Source: an uncultured Prevotellaceae bacterium (GTDB taxonomy: Bacteria; Bacteroidota; Bacteroidia; Bacteroidales; Bacteroidaceae). Taken from it: DNA of 5,969 nucleotides. The stretch is from positions 1 through 5,969 of the forward strand of contig CALZJL010000081.1 of the NCBI GenBank assembly GCA_945787625.1, given 5' to 3'. The notes under the pieces were generated by a model that was given only the letters and a program-made list of their open reading frames with translations, searched no databases and was not told the DNA's origin. Below, one piece after another: positions 1 to 5,914 of the stretch; the first letter of the stretch is position 1; every line of letters starts with the position of its first letter. The position numbers and the translations under genes are program-made.

Positions 1-182
<182 letters not shown>

Positions 183-263
183 GCAAAGGCTTTCGTTTAG
201 ACCTTGACTTTGTCCCCAACATACAAAAGACTCAAACAAACAACAAAAACTTGTTATTTAAGT

Positions 264-287
264 GTTTAGTTGTTTAGTTATTTAGTT
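264..287 (+). repeat. 8-bp tandem repeat, three units (GTTTAGTT)
   Basis: GTTTAGTT at 264-271 and 272-279 is followed by ATTTAGTT at 280-287, head to tail, with one substitution in the third unit. The block lies in the ackA leader. Bases 277-291 could pair with 319-333 (13 of 15 positions), which would place the T-rich block opposite the A/C-rich block in RNA. Confidence 0.85.
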
Positions 288-349
288 GGTTCTAACAACT
301 ATCAACAAGTGACAGAACAACCAACCAAACAACAAAAGACCCAAACAAC

Positions 350-387
350 AAAACAACAACAAATCAACAAAACAACAACAAATCAAC
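350..387 (+). repeat. Perfect 19-bp tandem duplication just upstream of ackA
   Basis: The unit AAAACAACAACAAATCAAC occurs at 350-368 and again, identical and adjacent, at 369-387. It ends 17 bp before the ackA start codon. A perfect head-to-tail copy suggests recent slippage and possible length variation between strains. It contains no G, so an RNA copy would be largely unstructured. Confidence 0.92.
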
Positions 388-404
388 CAAACAACATCCC
401 AAAA

Positions 405-1595
405 ATGAAAATACTCGTTTTAAACTGCGGCAGTTCGTCTATCAAGTATGCCTTGTATAATATGGACGACAAGAGCGTCATCACCTCTGGAGGCATCGAG
501 AAGATTGGTCTGCCAGACTCTTTTATCAATGTAAAACTCGACGGCAAGAAACACAAGATGGAACGTCCTATCGAGGAGCACACAGCTGGCGTACAATGGA
601 TTTTTGAGGTGCTGACCCAGGGCGAATATGCCGTGTTGGGCAGCCTCGACGAGCTCGACGCTGTAGGTCACCGCATGGTACACGGCGGTGAGAAGTTCAA
701 CAAGAGCGTGCGTCTCACTCCCGAAGTGATGGAAGCCTTTGAGGCCTGCAACGATCTCGCTCCCCTCCACAATCCCGCCAACATCAAGGGCGTGAATGCT
801 GTGAGTGCCCTGCTGCCCAATATCCCTCAGGTAGGTGTGTTTGACACAGCTTTCCACCAGACCATGCCTGACTATGCCTATATGTATGCCCTGCCTTACG
901 AGCTTTATGCCAAGTATGGTGTGCGCCGCTACGGTTTCCACGGCACAAGCCATCGCTATGTCTCTCAGCGCGTATGCGAGTTCTTGGGCGTAGAGGCTCA
1001 GGACAAGAAGATTATCCCCTGCCACATCGGCAATGGCGCATCCATCGCCGCTGTCAAGGACGGCAAGTGTGTGGACACCTCTATGGGTCTGACTCCTCTG
1101 GAAGGCCTTATCATGGGTACTCGCTCCGGCGATATTGACGCTGGCGCAGTGACCTTCCTGATGGACAAGTTGGGTTTGGATACCAAGGGACTGTCTGACC
1201 TCCTCAACAAGAAGTCCGGCTTGGCTGGCGTGAGCGAGTTGTCAAGCGACTTCCGCGACATTCTCGCAGGTATTGCCGATGGAAACGACAAGGCTCGCCT
1301 GGCCAAGGAGATGTATACATACCGTATCAAGAAATACATCGGTCAGTATGCCGCAGCCATGGGTGGCGTGGATATTATCCTCTTCACAGGCGGTGCAGGC
1401 GAGAACCAATGGGAGGTACGCGAGGGTGCCACAGCAGGCTTGGAGTATATGGGCGTAAAGATGGACGAGGCCAAGAATCGTGCATGCCGCGCTACTGAGG
1501 CCGTGCTCTCTGCCGATGACTCTAAGGTGACTGTGTGCTGTATCCCAACTGACGAAGAGCTTATGATTGCTCTCGACACCCAGGCTTTGTGTTAA
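405..1595 (+). CDS. ackA: Acetate kinase
   Basis: The product is 396 residues, normal for the family. It catalyses acetyl phosphate + ADP to acetate + ATP in the cytoplasm, the substrate-level phosphorylation step after Pta. The N-terminal MKILVLNCGSSSIKY is the first phosphate loop of the ASKHA fold. Residues matching known active-site positions of the Methanosarcina enzyme are all present: N7, R90, H122 (LHNPAN), D147 (FDTAFH), H179 (FHGTSH), N210 (HIGNG), R240 (GTRSGD) and E384 (PTDEE). The second phosphate-binding segment is FTGGAGEN at about 327-334. I chose ATG 405 because the family begins with this MKIL-type strand. The in-frame TTG at 270 would add 45 low-complexity residues. No Shine-Dalgarno is visible; an A-rich stretch precedes the ATG, as is usual in Bacteroidota. 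The epimerase-like gene starts 3 nt after the stop, so the two are probably co-translated. Confidence 0.97.
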   Translation: MKILVLNCGSSSIKYALYNMDDKSVITSGGIEKIGLPDSFINVKLDGKKHKMERPIEEHTAGVQWIFEVLTQGEYAVLGSLDELDAVGHRMVHGGEKFNKSVRLTPEVMEAFEACNDLAPLHNPANIKGVNAVSALLPNIPQVGVFDTAFHQTMPDYAYMYALPYELYAKYGVRRYGFHGTSHRYVSQRVCEFLGVEAQDKKIIPCHIGNGASIAAVKDGKCVDTSMGLTPLEGLIMGTRSGDIDAGAVTFLMDKLGLDTKGLSDLLNKKSGLAGVSELSSDFRDILAGIADGNDKARLAKEMYTYRIKKYIGQYAAAMGGVDIILFTGGAGENQWEVREGATAGLEYMGVKMDEAKNRACRATEAVLSADDSKVTVCCIPTDEELMIALDTQALC

Positions 1596-1598
1596 GTC

Positions 1599-2525
1599 AT
1601 GGAATATTTCCTCGAAAATGACCTCTTGAAGGTCACTGTCAACTCGCTCGGGGCTGAGGTGACGAGTGTCGTCGCCAAGGCCTCGGGGCAAGAGTTGTGG
1701 TGGTGTGGCGATGCTGCTTTCTGGAAGGGTCACTCCCCTATCCTCTTCCCAGCCTGCGGCGGTCTGTGGAATGGTGAGTACCGCCTCGACGGCAAGCCCC
1801 TGAAGATGCAAAAGCACGGCTTTGCCAAATTTATGGAGTTTGAGAAGACCGAAGACACTCTCTTGGGAGAAAATGATTTCAGTATCAGTCTGACGCTGTG
1901 CGACAATGAGGAGACTATGAAATCCTTCCCCTTCCGCTTCCGCCTGACCATTACCTATACGCTGCGTGAGTCTGTCTTGGAGTGTGATGCCGAGGTGACC
2001 AATCTCACCGAAGGACACACCATGCACTATCAGCTCGGAGGACACCCTGCCATTGCGTTGCCTGACTATGCTCCCGACGAGGAGATAATAGGCTATCTCG
2101 CGCCATGCAATATGCGTACCGACAATCTGAGCGTAGTTCGCGCTGGCGAGCAAGGCTGTTGGGGACCTGAGCGCTTCAAGCCCAAGACTGACGAACAAGG
2201 TTTGATTCCGATTAGCGTCGAGACCTTTGCCAACGAAGCTCTCATCTTTGACAACTCTCAGTTTCAGTCGATGATTATATATCGCGCAGATGGCGAGACA
2301 GAGTTGGCCGAGGTATATTTTGATGCCCCCGTTTGTCTCGTATGGCAGATGACAGGCCTGCTTTGTCCCTACGTATGCGTTGAGCCCTGGTTCGGACTAT
2401 GTGACCGTCAGGGCTACACTATGGATTTGGATTATCGTCCGTATAGCCAGCATGCTATGGAGGGCGACACCAACAGCCACTTCCTATGGGGCATCAACTT
2501 TGTTCTTCAAGACTGTTCAGACTGA
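1599..2525 (+). CDS. Aldose 1-epimerase family protein (LacX-like mutarotase)
   Basis: This 308-residue protein has the galactose-mutarotase-like beta-sandwich signature of the LacX branch. Features in order are an N-terminal strand with NSLGAEVTSV (15-24), W-x-G-H-SPILFPACGGL (42-56), KHGFAK with His73, LGGHPAIALP with His149, and CVEPWFGLCD with Glu262. In aldose 1-epimerases two histidines and a glutamate act in acid/base interconversion of alpha and beta sugar anomers. H73, H149 and E262 are my candidates for those roles by motif position, not by structural alignment. No signal peptide is seen, so a cytoplasmic location is likely. The start lies 3 nt after the ackA stop, suggesting one operon. 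The sugar substrate is unknown; LacX-type proteins are often annotated only at family level. The last 32 bp overlap the convergent lpxH reading frame, leaving no room for a terminator between them. Confidence 0.9.
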   Translation: MEYFLENDLLKVTVNSLGAEVTSVVAKASGQELWWCGDAAFWKGHSPILFPACGGLWNGEYRLDGKPLKMQKHGFAKFMEFEKTEDTLLGENDFSISLTLCDNEETMKSFPFRFRLTITYTLRESVLECDAEVTNLTEGHTMHYQLGGHPAIALPDYAPDEEIIGYLAPCNMRTDNLSVVRAGEQGCWGPERFKPKTDEQGLIPISVETFANEALIFDNSQFQSMIIYRADGETELAEVYFDAPVCLVWQMTGLLCPYVCVEPWFGLCDRQGYTMDLDYRPYSQHAMEGDTNSHFLWGINFVLQDCSD

Positions 2526-3348
2526 GGCACGCCCCATCCCACTCAGCATAGGTACAGAGGTTCATCCATTCGCCAAGAATGATGAGCCTCTTGTTTTTGC
2601 CCAGCATGAGGTCCAACTCAATATGACGATGCCCGAAGATATAGGCATCAATCTCAGGGTGCTCTGAGAGATGCCCCTTGGCAAAGAGCACGAGCTCCTC
2701 CCTGTCCTCTCCCTTGAAAGGCTCCTCATGGCTGATATGCGTAGCCAACACATCGCCAAACTCATTGGTGATGACCCCTCCGAATGTATGACGCAGACGG
2801 CTTTGCTTTGCCCACCTCAGTCCAAGCTCCACGCCGAGGTCAGCAGGGACGAGGTTGCGGAAAAGCCATTGACAAAGCCGCGAATGAAACACAGCCCTGA
2901 TAAACCTGAAAGAGCGGCTCTCATCGCCCAGCCCGTCACCATGTGCAAGGTAGACCCTCATTGGCGCAGCCAGACCCTGTGAGCCGACAGCATCACGCTC
3001 AAGTTCTATGACCTGAGGGCCGCGATGTATGACCACTCCGCATTCCCGCTCCAAGTAATCAAACGCCCATATATCATGATTGCCAGTGAAGTAGTGCAAC
3101 TCTACACCTCGGTCTGCAAGCTCCGAGAGTTTGCCAAGAAAGCGGGTACTCCCCTTGGGGACCACATTGTGATACTCAAACCAAAAGTCAAACATATCGC
3201 CGAGCATATACACTGCTCTTGCGTCGTACATGATGCCCGTCAGAAAGTCACACAGTCTGCGCTCATGCGCCTTAGGGTCTGAAAGAGCCCGACTGCCGAG
3301 GTGAGCATCACTTATGAAATATATCCGCTTTGCCACCGTGAAACACAT
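2494..3348 (-). CDS. lpxH: UDP-2,3-diacylglucosamine diphosphatase (LpxH-type metallophosphoesterase)
   Basis: This 284-residue calcineurin-like phosphoesterase shows the full metal-binding motif series: ISDAHLG (D14, H16), LGDMFDFW (D51), GNHD (N90, H91), HGDGLGD (H136) and GHRH (H240, H242). The GDMFDFWFEY motif and the overall layout match LpxH, which hydrolyses UDP-2,3-diacylglucosamine to lipid X and UMP at the inner membrane face in lipid A synthesis. The GNHD motif differs from the GNRD of Escherichia coli LpxH, which as I recall is common in Bacteroidota members. At 284 residues it is somewhat longer than the E. coli enzyme. The ATG at 3348 shares one base with the stop of the DUF59 gene (TAATG), a translational-coupling junction that supports this start; a GTG four codons further in is possible. 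A generic phosphoesterase with another substrate is the main alternative. The 3' end overlaps the epimerase gene by 32 bp. Confidence 0.85.
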   Translation of the reverse strand: MCFTVAKRIYFISDAHLGSRALSDPKAHERRLCDFLTGIMYDARAVYMLGDMFDFWFEYHNVVPKGSTRFLGKLSELADRGVELHYFTGNHDIWAFDYLERECGVVIHRGPQVIELERDAVGSQGLAAPMRVYLAHGDGLGDESRSFRFIRAVFHSRLCQWLFRNLVPADLGVELGLRWAKQSRLRHTFGGVITNEFGDVLATHISHEEPFKGEDREELVLFAKGHLSEHPEIDAYIFGHRHIELDLMLGKNKRLIILGEWMNLCTYAEWDGACLSLNSLEEQS

Positions 3349-3692
3349 TAAAGGAAACCAAGCTCCACCTTGGCCTCTTCCGACATCATATCCTTACACC
3401 ATTCTGGCTCAAAGACCAGATTGACGTCCACACGCTTGAGCCCCTCAATAGATTCAAGCTTCTGGCGTACGTCTTCGACGATAAAGTCAGCAGCAGGACA
3501 GTTTGGAGCAGTCAAGGTCATGTCTACCTCAAGTCTTAGAGCCTCCTCTGTGTCTGCTTCTGCCGCATCATCAAGAGGCAGAGTCTCTATCCTGTATATC
3601 AGCCCCAAATCATACACATTGACCGGAATCTCAGGGTCATATACAGTCTTGAGGAGCTCTATGACTCTCTCTTCTATATTTATTTTGTCCAT
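3348..3692 (-). CDS. MIP18/DUF59 family Fe-S cluster assembly protein (SufT/PaaD-like)
   Basis: This 114-residue stand-alone MIP18 (DUF59) domain includes YDPEIPVNVYDLGLIY (18-33, with the D19-P20-E21 signature), MTLTAPNCPAAD (58-69, with the conserved C65) and a VFEPEW...MSEEAKVELG tail (93-112). Proteins of this family help deliver Fe-S clusters to target proteins; SufT is the bacterial stand-alone form, and PaaD and Cia2/MIP18 are relatives. An acidic stretch at about 41-51 (DDAAEADTEEA) separates the first and second strands and looks like a small insertion in a loop. No suf genes are adjacent, so a symbol would be a guess. The start lies 3 nt after the radC stop, and the stop overlaps the lpxH ATG by one base, so all three genes are probably translated from one message. 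The function is family-level inference. Confidence 0.9.
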   Translation of the reverse strand: MDKINIEERVIELLKTVYDPEIPVNVYDLGLIYRIETLPLDDAAEADTEEALRLEVDMTLTAPNCPAADFIVEDVRQKLESIEGLKRVDVNLVFEPEWCKDMMSEEAKVELGFL

Positions 3693-3695
3693 ATT

Positions 3696-4370
3696 TCAAA
3701 TTTTTCCTTGCTCGTAATAAGAGTAATATATATTGTCGCCGATGATGATATGATCCAGCAGCTTTATATTGACCACACGACACGCTTCGCCCAGTCGCTG
3801 CGTGAGCGAATCATCCTGACGGCTCGGGCTCGGATTGCCACTCGGGTGATTGTGAGCAAACACTATCGACACAGCCCCGGCTATGAGAGCCTCGCGAAGT
3901 ATCAATCTGATGTCGGCTACAGACTCAGAAATGCCGCCACTGCTGACACGCTTGCGCGAAATGAGCTGGTTCTTGGCATCAAGGAGCATGACATGACACT
4001 CCTCGTGCTGCATATCAAGCATGTGGGTGCGAAGATACTCATACATATCGCTTGCTTTCATAAAAGTGATGCGCTCGCGACTCTCACGCATGAGACGTTT
4101 GCCAAGCTCCATAGCAGCCTGGATAGTGATAGCCTTGGCAGGCCCTATACCATTGTACGTCTGCAACTCCTTGAGAGTCTTCGTGGCCAAAATCCTAAGC
4201 GAGTCATCACTACCGCAGAGCAAATCCCTCATGAGCTCCACACTGGAACGCTTGGAGGTACCACTGCCGATGAGTATAGCCAAAAGCTCGGCATTGCTCA
4301 CAGCCTCCACTCCAAGAGCCTCGACACGCTCCCGAGGACGCTCCTCTTTTGACCACTCCTTGACACTCAT
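3696..4370 (-). CDS. radC: RadC family JAMM-domain protein
   Basis: This 224-residue protein is full length for the family. The N-terminal WSKEERPRERVEALG (6-20) and SNAELLAILIGSG (25-37) are typical of RadC. A helix-hairpin-helix-like segment, LKELQTYNGIGPAKA, lies at 66-80 and is expected to bind DNA. The C-terminal MPN/JAMM domain has HNHPSGNPSPSRQD, giving the exact HxH-x7-S-x2-D metal pattern with H173, H175, S183 and D186. Glu123 or Glu124 is the likely catalytic glutamate. The domain ends with LDHIIIGDNIYYSYYE. The historical link to recombinational repair is disputed and the biochemical role is unsettled; a metal-dependent hydrolase activity is only predicted. This copy is in a housekeeping cluster rather than beside prophage or anti-restriction genes, where many radC relatives occur. 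Its ATG is 20 nt after the glycosyltransferase stop. Confidence 0.95.
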   Translation of the reverse strand: MSVKEWSKEERPRERVEALGVEAVSNAELLAILIGSGTSKRSSVELMRDLLCGSDDSLRILATKTLKELQTYNGIGPAKAITIQAAMELGKRLMRESRERITFMKASDMYEYLRTHMLDMQHEECHVMLLDAKNQLISRKRVSSGGISESVADIRLILREALIAGAVSIVFAHNHPSGNPSPSRQDDSLTQRLGEACRVVNIKLLDHIIIGDNIYYSYYEQGKI

Positions 4371-4390
4371 GACACTGCGCTTATATCATG

Positions 4391-5407
4391 TTACTCGTAA
4401 AAATTCTCCCTGAAAGCCTGCAGCTCCTCATTCCTGCCGCAGATGCAACGCAGATACCACGCCCTAATGAACCCAGTACCATAGCCCATGAGCTGGACAT
4501 AAGCGGCAGGCACTGAGAGCAAGCCCACTTTGGCACTACGGTTGGCGATACTGCTGTCGACAAAGATTAGTACACTGTATAATACCATCGGCGCCAGACA
4601 CCATAGCGCATGCACACAGCATGGCAATCCCACCAATGCCAGCAAGAACATGGTCGCGACACCGAGAGTGAAAACCGCTGGAAGTAGATGCACGAGTTTG
4701 AGCGACCCCGGGTGACGCTTCATGAGGTTGATACGCGCTATGCCGCTGTTGTGAACCTGCTTAAAAAACTTCTTCAAGTCAGTGCGCCGCTTGTGCCAGA
4801 CCCACGCCTCGGGGATTAGGCTACACTTTGACCCACTCTCATAGATTCGGATAGAGAAATCAATATCTTCGCCAAATCGCATATCAGCAAAACCTCCCAA
4901 CTTGCTCCAAAGCGTTGCTTTGACACCCATGTTAAAGGAGCGGGGATAAAATTTCTTGTCCAACTGCTTCTTTCCTCCACGTATGCCACCTGTCGTGAAG
5001 AACGACGTCATAGAGTAGCTGATAGCCTTTTGAATAGGAGTGAAATCCGGGTGAGCGGCGTCAGGACCTCCGAAGGCATCAAGAGGCTTGCGGGCCAAAG
5101 CCTCATCTACGGCGGCAATATAGCCTCGCGGCAATACCACATCGCTGTCGAGCACTATGATATACTCCCCCTGCGACCTCTCAGCTCCATAATTACGACT
5201 CTGACCGGGGCCGCTGTTGGGCTTGACAAAATAGCGGATAAGCAACTGCGACGCATAGCGCTTGACAACCTCCTCACAAGGTATTGAAGACCCGTCCTCT
5301 ACCACAACCACCTCAAAATCACTCTTCGTCTGCATACACAGGCTCGAAAGCAATTCGTCCACTTCGTCAGGGCGATTATAGACAGGTATTATTACACTGT
5401 ATTTCAT
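4391..5407 (-). CDS. Family 2 glycosyltransferase with C-terminal membrane segments
   Basis: The product has 338 residues. The N-terminal GT-A domain opens with KYSVIIPVYNRPDEVDELL and carries VVVEDGS (D38, nucleotide binding), SGPGQSRNYG (65-74), IVLDSDV (DSD metal motif 87-89), FNMGVKATLW (158-167), GEDIDFSIRI (179-188, with the probable catalytic ED at 180-181) and VWHKRR with H205. Three hydrophobic stretches near 239-262, 264-284 and 296-317 look like membrane segments, so the enzyme is likely held at the inner membrane facing the cytoplasm. It should transfer a sugar from a nucleotide sugar to a lipid-linked or surface glycan acceptor. Donor and acceptor cannot be read from the sequence. 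It is the first gene of the minus-strand cluster that also encodes RadC, a DUF59 protein and LpxH. Co-location with LpxH hints at envelope work but proves nothing. ATG 5407 is the natural family start and lies just downstream of a strong promoter match. Confidence 0.93.
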   Translation of the reverse strand: MKYSVIIPVYNRPDEVDELLSSLCMQTKSDFEVVVVEDGSSIPCEEVVKRYASQLLIRYFVKPNSGPGQSRNYGAERSQGEYIIVLDSDVVLPRGYIAAVDEALARKPLDAFGGPDAAHPDFTPIQKAISYSMTSFFTTGGIRGGKKQLDKKFYPRSFNMGVKATLWSKLGGFADMRFGEDIDFSIRIYESGSKCSLIPEAWVWHKRRTDLKKFFKQVHNSGIARINLMKRHPGSLKLVHLLPAVFTLGVATMFLLALVGLPCCVHALWCLAPMVLYSVLIFVDSSIANRSAKVGLLSVPAAYVQLMGYGTGFIRAWYLRCICGRNEELQAFRENFYE

Positions 5408-5426
5408 TTTTCTCTAAACCTTAACG

Positions 5427-5458
5427 CAAAATTACGAAAATTTTCAGAATAATACAAC
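5427..5458 (-). promoter_or_regulatory. Bacteroidota-type promoter for the glycosyltransferase-radC-DUF59-lpxH cluster
   Basis: On the minus strand, TAATTTTG (5434 to 5427) matches the -7 consensus TAnnTTTG perfectly. GTTG (5458 to 5455), a one-mismatch match to the -33 TTTG, lies 20 bp upstream, inside the usual 19-21 bp spacing. Transcription would begin around 5420-5423, giving a leader of only about 12-16 nt before the ATG at 5407. A GAAAATTTTC palindrome (5436-5445) lies in the spacer and could be an operator or simply AT-rich sequence. Confidence 0.75.
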
Positions 5459-5574
5459 AATTCTGGTCGTTAGCTTGTAATTTTTGATTACATAACTATC
5501 TACAAGAAAAGGGCAGGTAAGGCAAAGGTCACAACTCGTAAAGTTGTCAACGAGCCCATAGCCTCCGATCACCG

Positions 5575-5604
5575 GCCTGTCATAGTTGAACTACGCTAAC
5601 AGGC
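5575..5604. repeat. Inverted repeat GCCTGT/ACAGGC with an inner palindrome
   Basis: GCCTGT (5575-5580) and ACAGGC (5599-5604) are perfect inverted copies 18 bp apart. Inside lies the near-perfect dyad TAGTT-G-AACTA (5583-5593). The inner one has too small a loop for an RNA hairpin and would make more sense as a DNA dyad. No T-tract follows, so it is not a terminator. Confidence 0.65.
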
Positions 5605-5675
5605 GTATGGATTCAAGATTTTTCACAACTGCTCTTTTGGCTAAAAAACCACATTTTAGGCCATTTTGCCCTACG

Positions 5676-5742
5676 TTTCCCTTAGCATCCTCTTACTATC
5701 CTCTTAGCATCGCCCATATTTTGTAGGGAATACTAAGGGAAA
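5676..5742. repeat. 15-bp imperfect inverted repeat around the 11-bp array
   Basis: TTTCCCTTAGCATCC (5676-5690) is matched by the reverse complement of 5728-5742 (TTTCCCTTAGTATTC) at 13 of 15 positions, with a 37-bp interval. Outside it, TGCCCTA (5667-5673) can pair with TAGGGCA (5768-5774). A competing pairing is CCCTAC (5669-5674) with GTAGGG (5723-5728), so two structures exclude each other. Confidence 0.7.
5681..5713 (+). repeat. 11-bp tandem array, three units
   Basis: CTTAGCATCCT (5681-5691), CTTACTATCCT (5692-5702) and CTTAGCATCGC (5703-5713) follow head to tail with two differences each from the first unit. The 11-bp period is close to one turn of the DNA helix, as expected for phased binding sites, though a dispersed intergenic repeat is equally possible. 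The first unit overlaps the left arm of the inverted repeat at 5676-5742. Confidence 0.85.
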
Positions 5743-5770
5743 AACGCTGTTTTGAGGCGATTCTGCATAG

Positions 5771-5802
5771 GGCACGCGGGATAATACGTGTCAAGTTTTT
5801 TT
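5771..5802 (+). terminator. Possible intrinsic terminator on the plus strand
   Basis: GGCACG (5771-5776) can pair with CGTGTC (5787-5792) as a six-pair stem including one G-U, with a 10-nt loop. A run of seven T (5796-5802) follows after a 3-nt gap. The stem is short and the loop large, so it is a weak candidate. No plus-strand gene lies upstream within reach, so it matters only if the non-coding region itself is transcribed. A competing stem CACGC/GCGTG (5773-5777 with 5803-5807) would encompass the T-run. Confidence 0.3.
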
Positions 5803-5832
5803 GCGTGATACCCACAACTCGCAATCTGACAT

Positions 5833-5870
5833 TGAAACCATGTCGGAAAATAATTTTCTATTCCGGTTCA
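5833..5870. repeat. Interrupted hairpin TGAA-CC-GGAA / TTCC-GG-TTCA
   Basis: TGAA (5833-5836), CC (5838-5839) and GGAA (5845-5848) can pair with TTCC (5861-5864), GG (5865-5866) and TTCA (5867-5870), giving ten pairs interrupted by bulges of one and five bases. Within the loop side, GAAAAT-A-ATTTTC (5846-5858) is a separate DNA palindrome. No T-tract follows. Confidence 0.5.
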
Positions 5871-5914
5871 TTTCGCAAGGCATTAATTCTTCAGTAGTCC
5901 ATAGCCAGCTGACT

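Larger units (their letters stand above)
183..404 (+). other. A/C-rich, G-poor repetitive spacer between pta and ackA
   Basis: This 222-bp stretch has no supportable gene. From about 220 onward it is almost only A, C and T. A T-rich block (about 251-291) is followed by a long CAA/CAAAC-rich block (about 301-396) that runs to the ackA start. The 12-mer CAAACAACAAAA occurs three times, at 237-248, 326-337 and 342-353, and a nine-base version (CAAACAACA) occurs at 388-396. A small dyad AACAA/TTGTT lies at 242-255. An open frame does extend upstream from ackA to a TTG at 270. Its 45 extra residues are a low-complexity Q/T/N/K string encoded by the repeats and are absent from acetate kinases, so I treat it as untranslated leader. 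I found no convincing Bacteroidota TAnnTTTG promoter and no pta terminator here. Confidence 0.7.

Noticed and set aside
270..404. 45-residue N-terminal extension of acetate kinase from TTG 270
   Set aside because: The residues are a Q/T/N/K low-complexity string encoded by the leader repeats, begin at a TTG, and have no counterpart in acetate kinases. The ATG at 405 starts the conserved MKILVLNCGSSS strand.
1242..2198. 318-codon open frame on the minus strand across ackA and the epimerase gene
   Set aside because: It lies antisense to two well-supported genes and spans their junction, has no recognisable motif, and looks like a shadow of their codon bias.
2522..2546. CTGAG/CTCAG stem at the epimerase stop as a terminator
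   Set aside because: It is five pairs with a 15-nt loop and no T-run, inside the lpxH coding sequence.
3708..4352. 214-codon open frame on the plus strand inside radC
   Set aside because: It is the antisense of a full-length RadC with intact JAMM and HhH motifs, and shows no domain of its own.
5511..5604. tRNA gene
   Set aside because: The stems do not form a cloverleaf, and neither a GTTCRA-type T-loop nor an acceptor stem is present.
5607..5726. 39-codon open frame (ATG 5607 to TAG 5726) in the right intergenic region
   Set aside because: It runs through the inverted repeats and an 11-bp array whose period is not a multiple of three, has no clear start context, and the peptide resembles nothing I recognise.
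5530..5819. CACAACT at 5530-5536, 5624-5630 and 5813-5819
   Set aside because: Three copies of a 7-mer in 290 bp with irregular flanks is suggestive but too short to call a site. Only the first and third share the following CG.
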